Part shown: positions 55,365 through 64,000 of the stretch, in pieces
How positions within the stretch are numbered: position 1 is the first letter of the stretch
Layout: the number at the start of each line of letters is the position of its first letter
Source: Setoptus koraiensis
Taxonomy: Eukaryota > Arthropoda
Length of the DNA stretch: 64,000 bases
Assembly: GCA_048013815.1 (NCBI GenBank)
Contig: CM106586.1
Span: 11,904,001-11,968,000, forward strand
Reading direction: 5' to 3'
Made by a program: the position numbers and the translations under genes
The notes under the pieces: generated by a model
Database searches by the model: none
What the model was told of the DNA's origin: nothing
Seen by the model: the letters and a program-made list of their open reading frames with translations, nothing else

Positions 55365-58300
55365 ATGCTTCTAAATATCCTCTTACTTTTCATGTACCTT
55401 CCTCCTGGCTTGACGCTGACAGCCAACGCGCAGCATCTATCTCAGGCCCAACAATCGCCACAAATCCAATCGCAACCTCAGCAGCAATCGCAGCAATCAC
55501 AGCAGCAACAAACTACAAACTCGCCACAACTGTTGACGTCGGCCTCAAATCAGCTCGACTCAATAGCGGCCCAATTGGCCTCGCTGCAACAACAGCAACA
55601 GCAACAACAGCAGATCAACCAGAATCAGCAAGACATATTGACGAGCCAATATTTAAATACTCTCACCAGTCAATCGTTTTATCATCCGAATCACAATTAC
55701 CAGCAGCCAACAACAGCAACAGCGCCAGCATCGCCAACAACCACAACAACGCCGGCCAGCATCGCCACAAGCGCCCCTACTGGTCAACAGCAGCAGCAGC
55801 AACAACAATCCAGCTTGTTTGCATCATCAACTGGCTCAATTGGTTCGCCTGGTATCTCGGCGTCGGCCAGCTCGCTTCCGTCGTCTACTTCATCGTTGTC
55901 GTCGGGCGTGTTGCCGCGACAATCTCAGCAGCAGCAGCAGCAACAGCAGCAACAACAACAGTCAAACAACGATGACAAATTCTCCATCGGTTTGGGCATT
56001 CTGTCGCCCGGTTACACGCAGAAAATCGGAGCGGACGGTCGGTCAAAACTGGACTTCAACCAGGACAAAAATGGCTACTCGTTCACGCTGACCAATGCGG
56101 CCCACTCGCCGCAACAACAACAATTGCAACAACTGCTGGCCCAACAGCAACAACAATTGCAACAACTGCAACAACAACAGCAGCAACAGCAGCAGCAGTA
56201 TCCAGCGCTCGGCAACAATCAACAACAGGTACCATTGCTGACAAATCCCTTTGCCGCCGCTGCTGCCCTCTATCATCACCAGCACCATCACATGGGTGGT
56301 GCGGGCAATTCGCCGCTGACCGCCGGAAGCATGCAAACGGCCGGCTCGTCGCCAGTGCCCACCACTGTCAGCTTGAGAGGAAGCGCATTACGCAACGCCA
56401 TTGCCTCGTCGTTGTTTGCCGCTGGCTCAACAGGTGGCGGACAATATCTTAGAAAGGTTGGCCTCGAATCTCGATCTTCCAACTCTGACAATTCTGACAT
56501 TCTATTCGATGTTCGTATGCCCGTAACTGACCCCATTAACTGTCTGACCGTCACTGATTGTTCGCGAGTTCGTGTCGTTCGCTCGTGATTGTTGGCCTGG
56601 TTGTGATGCTCGTCGTTGTGGTGCCAACAGCAACAACAGCAACAACAACAGCAACAACCGCGACGACGACGACAAACTCATCTCTCTCTGTCTCTGTCTC
56701 TCGCTCTGACCAAGTCACTCGTCGACTAAAACTAATTGTAACGATCAATTTGCTTTGTTTCAACTTTTTGCCCATCGCAGCAGGATGACCCGAAGGCCTA
56801 TTCATCGCTCCTATTTTCCGTAAGTTTTCAAGTTTGCCCCAACGGGCGCCTTCGGTGCGCCCTCTACCTCTCGCAACGAGTCAGTCTCGTTTGACTGGCT
56901 CATTATGAGAGTGACTCTATCTCGTTTTACTGCCAATTTTGCTCACTGACCAACTCCAAATCTGCCCAAATCACCTGTTAACAACCCGTCGCCGTTGATC
57001 GCCGCTCATCGCCGTTAATTGATCACCGTGCCGCGTGATTGATCCATCAATCAGTCTGGCGCCAACTCCTCGCCCACCTATGCGAGCCTCTATTCGCCCT
57101 CATCGTCCGCCACGGGCTCCGCTTCCGCCACCGGCTCCTCAACGACATCTAACGGTGGCGCCACACAACAACAGGCCTCGGCGTCCACTATAAGTCAGCA
57201 GCAGCAACACGCCAATCACCAGTACCCGGTATCATCGTCACTCACCAGCTCCAACAGCCAACTCAATTCGCCCTCTACTGGCGCCTACACTCAGACCAAT
57301 CAGAACAGCCAAAATCAATTGGCCAGCCTGTTTGGAGCAACAAACAACAATTTGCTCATACCATCCACAGGGGGCGCCTCTCTATTTCAGCAACCCACCA
57401 CTGCCTCTCCTTACGGGCCGGCAACGTGGGCCCAATTGACCGCAGCGGCCAACCAATATCTCGCCGCCAATCCGACCCCAAACGGCGCACCGTCGCAATC
57501 GAACGCCCTGCTATCGTCGCGCCAATCGTCGCCCTATTTGGGCTCCGCCGCATTCAATGCGCTCAATCCGTACGCGGCCGCCTCCATGAGCTCGCCCTAC
57601 GCTGGAGGCGCCACCGGTACCCGTCAAGCAATGATTAATCCTTATTTGGCCATGGCCCAATTGCAAGCAGCAGCGGCTCAGGTTTACGGTACAAGTAGCG
57701 CACCCGGCCCGTACAGCGCCACAGGTACCCAGCAGGCAACTGGGGCAGCGCCACTAAGCGGTTCAAATGGTTCGGCGTCTACGGGCAACAGTTTGGCCAG
57801 CCAGTCGGCGCTGGCCGATTACGCAAGCCTGTTCTCGCCCCAATACAACCCGTTTGCAGCCTTTTACGGGGCGCGCAACTCGCAAACTGGACAAACCGGC
57901 GGCACCACGCCCCAATTGGGCTCGCTCGGATACTCGGGTAGCGGTTACAACAGTGTACCGTTTGATGCGGCCACCGCATCGTCGGTCTGGTCCAGCCTAT
58001 ACAGCCCGACCGGTCAAACCGGCGGCGGATACTCGCCCGGCGGCACCACATCCAGCTACAACGGCTACCTGTCGCCCTCGTCTCTGGCGGCTCTGTACGG
58101 ACTGGGCGCGTACGGCGACCCAAGCTCGTCGAGCTCGCTGTACGCGTCGGCATCGTCGCCCTACGGCTTGGGCTCTTACGGCTCGGGCTCTTACGGCTCG
58201 GGCTACGGCGGCCACTCCTCCAACCCGTACGCCTCTCTGTACGCGTCCGCTTCGTCGCCCAGTTACGCAACAAGTGGCGCCTACGGCTCGGGCTACTACG

Positions 58301-58695
58301 GAGCGGGCTCGTCGTTGACGGGAGCCTCATCGTTGTACGGGTCCGCGTCGAGCCCCTATTCGTCGTACAGTTCCCCGTATGGCTCGTCATCGTCGCTATA
58401 TTCGTCGCCGTCGTCGCTGTCGTCGCTATATTCGTCGTTGTATTCATCGCCGTCGTCGCTATCGTCACTGTACTCGTCGGCGGGCGCCGGCTACGGATCC
58501 GGATCATCGTCACACTCGGGCTCGTCGGGCGGCGGCACCCGTTACTCGATAGCGCCTCTGTTTGGCTCGTCATCGTCGCCCTACTACAACTATCTCAATC
58601 CGTACGGCTCAAGCGGGGGCGGCCTCAAGTCGAGCCTGTTGGGCGGCAAAGTGGGACTCGGACTGGGTCTGGCCGGACTGAGCTTGTTGGGTTAG
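55365..58695 (+). CDS. Large secreted low-complexity protein: Gln-rich N-half, Gly/Ser/Tyr-rich C-half
   Basis: Proposed join 55365-56522, 56784-56819, 57055-58695 (about 944 residues); the first donor is uncertain (56456 is the alternative). The ATG at 55365 gives a signal peptide (MLLNILLLFMYLPPGLTLTA). The N-half has polyQ and Gln/Ser runs. Between them lies one ordered-looking island near 55975-56095, FSIGLGILSPGYTQKIGADG and LDFNQDKNGYSFTLTN. The last exon is open from 57055 with repeats such as GSYGSGSYGSGYGG, SSLYSSPSSLSSLYSS and YASASSPYG, and ends GLGLGLAGLSLLG. The middle exon is 36 bp (DDPKAYSSLLFS) with CAG and GTAAGT borders. Composition suggests silk, glue or cuticle matrix; that is inference. 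The last exon is much more GC-rich than other genes here. Confidence 0.6.
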
Positions 58696-59040
58696 TTGAA
58701 CGGGTTGATTACGGGGTTCGCCTGGCGGGCAAAGTGTGCATCAATGTTTGGTCAATTGTCAGGTTGAATATGCGCCCCAATTGTCATGTTAATTGTCGAG
58801 CGACTTGAACACTAGACGGCGCACTGAGCTTGCAACGCGCCACGCAGGCCCCCGATTATTATACAATTAATTATTTGTGAGTGTGTGTGTGTGTTGTTCA
58901 CTATTCCTATATTATCATCTTCGAAACCAATCAATTGTCAGCCGGAGCACACACACACACCTATGATATAGGTCACCTATGATAGGAGCAGGATCTATGC
59001 GAATGTCGATGCGATTCATGCAGACATGACACAATCACAA

Positions 59041-59113
59041 TCACGGCGACACGACGCAATCACGGCGACATGACGCAATCACGGCGACACGACGCAATCA
59101 CGGCGACTCGACA
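59041..59113. repeat. 19-bp minisatellite, ~4 copies
   Basis: TCACGGCGACACGACGCAA repeated in tandem with single-base changes. Confidence 0.95.
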
Positions 59114-61240
59114 GACGCCACTGTCGCCGACAAGTGCAACAACTAGACGCAATGGACTATAGATAAGCTAATTATATTATATATGAATGTTATATGTAAG
59201 CTAAATGTATACAAATATTACGATAACTATTAATTGTTGTGAAATAACAAATAAACTTAGACGAGCTGTAATAGCTGAGACGAGACAAGACAATCGGCCC
59301 GTTGTGTGTGTGTCAGCAGTTTACTTGTTGGTCGGATTTGGCAACATTCGGCAACCTATAAGATTTGCAATGTGCGGCCGCGTTTGTCAAGCGGGTCGGT
59401 CAAGTGTCAACTGGGCCGGTCAGCTGTCAAACGGGTCGGCCAACTGTCAAATGGGTCCGTCTATAGATGCACCGTCGGAGACTGTCGGTGTTTGTTTAGC
59501 GGCGCACTGGCTAGGCGGCGCTTGAGCGACTCGGGCACTTGACTCGACTTGATTGGCCGCGTTCACTTGACGCGTTCAACTTGACGCGTCGGCAATAACG
59601 GTCTGGCGGTTGTTTGGCGGCGGCGGCCGCGGCCGCGACAACAACGTGCGTGACATTGTCTTGGGTGCTGCGCAAACTGTCTATTAAACCGGTCAGCTGC
59701 TGGCCGGAGCGACACCGCTGGCCAAGTGTCAATTGGCCAGTGATTTGATTAGTGTCAGTTGGCAGTTGATTTGGCTTTGTCGTTGGCTGTGTCGCCTGTC
59801 GGCGGGCGCATCGCTCATCGCGCCTCGCGGCAACAACGGCAACCGTTGTCGGCCAGCCAACGGCGGCAGCAGCAACGACAGCAGCAGCAACTGTTCGGGG
59901 CAACTGCAAACAACGCGCAAACGGCCCAACAACAACCAGTGGCCAGAGTGGCCAGTGGCCAGTGGCCAGAGCGAGCAGCGGCCACTGAGAGTGACACTCT
60001 GGCCAGAGACCGTTTGACAGCGGCTGGACAGTTTATATAAGTTGGCCGGAGTGGCCCCGTGCAAGCGCGGCGCGCAAGTGCAAATATCACACAACAGCAA
60101 CGACAACAAAGTCTATAATAATGATAATGATAATAAACAAGACGCTGCAAAAGTCATCAACGTTTGACGCGCTGACCAGTGGCCAGTGGCCAAACGACCA
60201 GTGGCCACAATCAACAAGTGAAGCGAGCCTTTTATTGGGCCCGCACAAAACGTACAACAGTTTGCATTATGTCGATGATGGACAAAAGTTGTGTCGTGTC
60301 GTGTCGTCCTGTTGACCATGAGCGCCGCTTGCTTGCGAGTTGTTGCCATACATTGACCATATATTGACCGTATATTGAATACGTCCAGTCGGCGCTGCCA
60401 GCAACCACAACCAGCCAACAACCAGCCAACAACCGGCCAACAACCAGCCAACAACCACGCCAACAATCACGCCAGCACCAGCAGCAACGCCAACAACAAC
60501 AGCAGCGCCAACAGCCGCAACAACGGCAGCCACAACGACAACGGCCGGGGAGAAAACAAACAATAATTAAAATCTGCCAGCCCGGCTCACTGGCTCACTG
60601 GCTAAAAAGTGGCCAAAAAGTGGCCAAAACGCACTAAAACAAGAGCTAAAAGCTAGATATAAAACAACAACAAGTAGCACTTGTCTGTTTGCGTCTCGTT
60701 GGCCACTCTCTCCCTCTATTTATCTGCGCGCCAGCATCTTTATCCTTATCTGGCTGAATTATATCGCTTTACTTCACGCGTTTTATATGCAAATTATCTC
60801 ATTTCGTCTCGTCATGGCGTCATCTCGTCACCGTGGTCTCGTTGTGCGCACGAGCTGCGTGTTGTGTAATGGCTTTTCGCCTCTGTGTAAAGTGCTTCTG
60901 TTTGCCGTACCGGCCGGCCGGCTGGCCGGCCGAGCTTCTCTGGTCAGTCCGATATTTCGGTCAGTTAGTATTTTTGGTCAGTTAGTATTTTTGGTCAGTT
61001 GTGTGGGTCTCGCTGGCGTATGGGCGCACAAAACTTGCTGCTAATCGCCGCTAGAGGCACTCACAGTGGATAGCCAGCGGTCTAATTAACGAGATTGCAG
61101 ACTGGCGCAGTTAATGACTGCGCCACGACATCACAGCGGCCAGCCTTGGGCAACCTTGAGCAGGCGAGCCAGCGGTCAGTTTCTGGCCACACTAACCGCC
61201 ACTGGCCGGCCTATAATGGGTCGTATAGTCGGTATGGTCG

Positions 61241-61318
61241 GTTGTAGTCGGTTGTGGTCGGTTGTAGTCGGTTGCAGTTGGTTGTAGTTGGTTGTAGTTG
61301 GTTGTAGTTGGTTGCAGT
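61241..61318. repeat. 10-bp minisatellite, ~8 copies
   Basis: GTTGTAGTCG / GTTGTAGTTG in exact 10-bp register, turning from G(T/A)CG to GTTG units along the array. Confidence 0.95.
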
Positions 61319-62337
61319 GGCCCGATAGTGGTACAGATCTAACAAGTGACCAACAACAACAGCAACACCAACAACAATCGCCAGTCGCTGTTAGCTGAGC
61401 CCGGACTAAATCAACAACAACGAGCACTAAATTAACAATAGTTATATATATCCATCTATACAACAGTTGCAGTTTTGGCTGGCGCTGTCGTTGATGCTCT
61501 CGCTCGTCCTGGTCTGATTATTATTTTGATTTTGTGTGTGTGTGTGTGTGTATTATAATAATAATTACTTATCTTATCTTATTATCCTGTCCTCTGTGTC
61601 CACAGATCGGCTGTTGTGTGCTGGCCACAAACACTCAATTTGAGCACTCGACCAACAACAACAACAACAACAGCAACGCCAGCACCCTATCACAGTTGAC
61701 CGGTTACTTGTCAGTGGACTCGTCTGGTCGGTCGACCGTTTGGCCGCAGTTGGTCTCAGTTGGCCCAATTCAATCCGCTTCGGTCCGGTCCGGCCCGGCC
61801 CGGTCCAGTCCGGTCAAGCGATAATAAGCGATAATAAAACTACACGAGAACCAGCTATTGTTATGCCATTGTCTCAACTAACTTTAGTTTAGTTAGTTTA
61901 GTAACAGTGAGTGAGCGCAACTGTTGTGGCCAAAACTCATAACTAAAAGTCAACACTCTATAAAACAACAAAAACCAAAACTTGATCGCTGTCGCTGTCG
62001 TCATTATCGCTCACTCGTGGCTACTTTTGCATCGTTTGCCTAATTATAAATAATAAATTATAACTCTACCTTGTTGATCGAGCTGCTGCTGCAATTGATC
62101 CAATTGGCCAATTACAGCACGTGCAATTACTTTGCGACGTCGCTCAATATTATTTATGTATTATTTATATATTATTTAGTTCATATGAGCTCGTGTCGGG
62201 GTAGCATCGCATGCAACAAGTGATTAGTTGCGTCGACTCGTCAGAGATGTCGCCATCGGAGAGACAACTCGACTCGCTGGTCAGTCACGCCAGCTAGCTT
62301 GCTTCAGTTTTGTCCAGTTTTGTCCGGTCTTGTCCAG

Positions 62338-62502
62338 TTTATGTTTGCACGTGAATATCCGAGCTCGAATGCGACCGCGACACAGAACAAAGCCGGTGGA
62401 TTGATCCAGATTCTGGACTCCAGGGGGCAGTTTGTGACGGCTCGATGCGACCAATTGGGACAGAAAAAAGTATGCACCAAAAAGGCTAATAATACGAAGT
62501 GA
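62338..62502 (+). CDS. Candidate 3'-terminal exon of an unknown gene
   Basis: A pyrimidine-rich stretch ending TTGTCCAG at 62337 is followed by a phase-0 frame of 54 codons. It contains FMFAREYPSSNATATQNK, GGLIQILDSRGQFVTARC and DQLGQKKVCTKK, and ends at TGA 62500. Unlike the surrounding frames it is not repetitive. No upstream exon could be assigned; CCTGTCCTCTGTGTCCACAG before 61606 is another acceptor-like site. An internal GTATGC could also serve as a donor. Confidence 0.3.
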   Translation, partial: FMFAREYPSSNATATQNKAGGLIQILDSRGQFVTARCDQLGQKKVCTKKANNTK

Positions 62503-63200
62503 GCGGCGCCCTGGCGGCAACGTCCGCCAGTTACATTTGTGCAGCATTGGCGTGACAGGGCGGCCAAAGTAATGAGTTGTTGCAGATTTGAGTTGTTTTC
62601 TTCTTCTTTTTGGCCAACTGTAACTGTAAGTATAATAATAAATTGAATTGTTGCCGTTCGGCCCGGATTGGCATTGATATAAATTATTCTAATTTATACC
62701 AATTGGGCGTTCGAGGGCACGTTTATTGGTGATTGGCTTAGTTTGAGTCAATGACAAAATGGGCCAATCAATTTATGTTGGCAGCCCGTGCGAGACGAGC
62801 GGCCGAGTGCGGCCAATGACGAGGGCAGACGCAAAATTGTAATTATAATTATAAATATAAATTATCTGTTGTTGGCCGGCTAAAAAGTGTGTGTGTGTGT
62901 GTGTGCACTGGTCAGTTTGAGGTGCACAAAGAGTTGCCATTTGGAACCATTTCAAACTCTTTTATCTCTCATCTGTCGCTGGCCGCTTGTCCATCACGTT
63001 GCTGCCAACAGCTAATGATCAATTTAAGTGACACTTGACGCCACCAGCATAATTAGTACACTGACGGGCTGGCCACTTGGCGTCGGGCGTCAATTTGCGC
63101 TCAAATGGCATGGCTCCCGGCTCGCTGCTCCATTGGCCCTTATTATCCTATCTTGTCACCAAATCTCTTGTCGCAAAATGCTCGCTCTTTACCTGAGCCA

Positions 63201-63263
63201 CGGTCGCCGGTCGCCGGTCGCCGGTCGCGCCGGTCGCCGGTCGCCGGTCGCGCCGGTCGCCGG
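63201..63263. repeat. GGTCGCC minisatellite
   Basis: Tandem CGGTCGC units, with a higher-order GCGCCGGTCGCCGGTCGCCG register repeated about 2.5 times. Confidence 0.9.
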
Positions 63264-64000
63264 CCAATTTGCGGGCCGTCGCCCAGTCGGCGCACAATTG
63301 GCCGGCGTTCGGGCCGCACATTGGCCAGAATGGGCTCGAATTGGCGCGCTATGATAAAAAACGAGCCAGGCCAAAATAACAAACATGCCAACGGTCGATA
63401 CTTTTGGCCCCATACGTGCACATCATACACGTGTATGTCATGTACGTATATATCATATATGTATGCATCGTTGAGCTGGCACCGAGTCTGTGGCCCGTGG
63501 CTAGCCGCTGTCCGTGAGAGTCCGCAAATTGGCGACTTTCCGAGCGCACTTATACAGTAAAAGTTATACTCGTACTTGCCAGCCAGACGAGCCTCTATAA
63601 TGCTTGACCAGGCACTCATTATGGCCACCTCAAATGGCACAGAACACGACAGATTGTGAGCGCGCGCGTGTGAACAGGAGCAGAAAGCTCGCGCGCCATC
63701 ACGAAAGCAAACGAAGCGAAACCGGCTCCACATCGGCCCGCTTCGGCTCTGCATCGGCTCCGCTTCGGCTCCACTCCGCTCCGGCCCGCACCAAACCGAA
63801 CCGGTCCGGCCTGACTCGGCTCGGTGCGGGCCCAGCAGTCGACCGTCCGAGCGAGCACAGGCCGTGCTGCGCAGCAACCGAGCGGCCAGCGCATGAGCGG
63901 CCGGCGCATGAGCGGCCAAAGCTGGTCAGCGCCAGAGTGGTCAGCGGCATGATATCGTCGATATCCCCAGCCTGGCGCTAGCGATACGATAGAGCGTAAT

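Larger units (their letters stand above)
58696..64000. other. GC-rich, minisatellite-rich intergenic region
   Basis: 5.3 kb with no confident gene. Repeats are at 59041-59113, 59390-59460, 60405-60480, 60955-61000, 61241-61318 and 63201-63263, with many GGCCAGTGGCC words at 59937-59990 and 60175-60206. Long frames on both strands here come from the repeats. A candidate 3' exon lies at 62338-62502. Confidence 0.5.

Noticed and set aside
54707-55975. 422-codon frame overlapping the Gln-rich gene in another frame
   Set aside because: It is carried by CAA/CAG repeats read as Thr/Asn/Ala; the frame with the signal peptide and later continuity is more convincing.
57767-58573. Long frames on both strands inside the Ser/Tyr-rich exon
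   Set aside because: GC-rich codon repeats keep all frames open; the Gly/Ser/Tyr frame has the splice continuity and stop.
63143-63919. 258-codon minus-strand frame
   Set aside because: Arg/Ala/Pro-rich translation of GGTCGCC-type minisatellites in GC-rich DNA; no domain and no start context.
1-64000. tRNA and rRNA genes
   Set aside because: I looked for A/B-box pairs with cloverleaf potential and for rRNA-like sequence and found nothing I could support by eye; a covariance-model scan would be decisive.

Overview
The window comes from an animal nuclear genome, most likely an arthropod and plausibly an acariform mite. The evidence is a lachesin-type immunoglobulin protein, a Scratch-type SNAG zinc-finger repressor, a tandem family of seven-helix chemoreceptor-like genes with a phase-0 intron just before the last helix, very few and short introns, and abundant CAA/CAG (Gln/Asn) low-complexity tracts. 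Assignment below 'arthropod' is inference. I saw no retrovirus-like, LTR or Polinton coding sequence.

Layout. 1-0.23 kb: last exon of CHMP1. 0.6-5.6 kb: one apparently whole chemoreceptor-like gene and two decayed relatives, all on the minus strand. 5.6-11.3 kb: long G runs and sequence that looks like an unpolished read, ending in a 500-N gap. 11.9-12.2 kb: a short inverted-repeat (MITE-like) element. 12.7-14.6 kb: a Josephin-only ataxin-3 and a lachesin gene. 14.7-21.2 kb: a rearranged patch with a ~966-bp inverted repeat and a 3.7-kb segment copied from 36.0-39.8 kb. 23-28.4 kb: acetyl-CoA synthetase (8 exons) and PRPF40. 31.9-33.4 kb: Scratch. 35.1-40.0 kb: the parental copy of the duplicated block, holding ECHDC1, an ATP synthase F6-b fusion gene and an unrecognised 277-residue gene. 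40.4-50.0 kb: a compact housekeeping cluster (NSE4, RAD54L2/ARIP4, DCAF7, APC2) arranged as two head-to-head pairs, then a small three-exon secreted-protein gene. 50-64 kb: long, increasingly GC-rich and minisatellite-rich DNA around one large secreted Gln-rich / Gly-Ser-Tyr-rich protein gene.

The most unusual item is the single ORF at 37594-38868. It joins ATP synthase coupling factor 6 to subunit b, two neighbours in the peripheral stalk that are separate proteins in the animals I know. A broken second copy lies at 18.1-19.3 kb. Other points of interest are the mosaic inverted repeat, an ataxin-3 lacking its ubiquitin-interacting tail, a lachesin lacking a GPI signal, and a hidden last-helix exon in the receptor genes.

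The genes do not form one pathway. Functional themes are ubiquitin biology (ataxin-3, DCAF7, APC2), chromatin and genome maintenance (NSE4, RAD54L2), splicing (PRPF40), acyl-CoA metabolism (acetyl-CoA synthetase, ECHDC1) and mitochondrial ATP synthesis.
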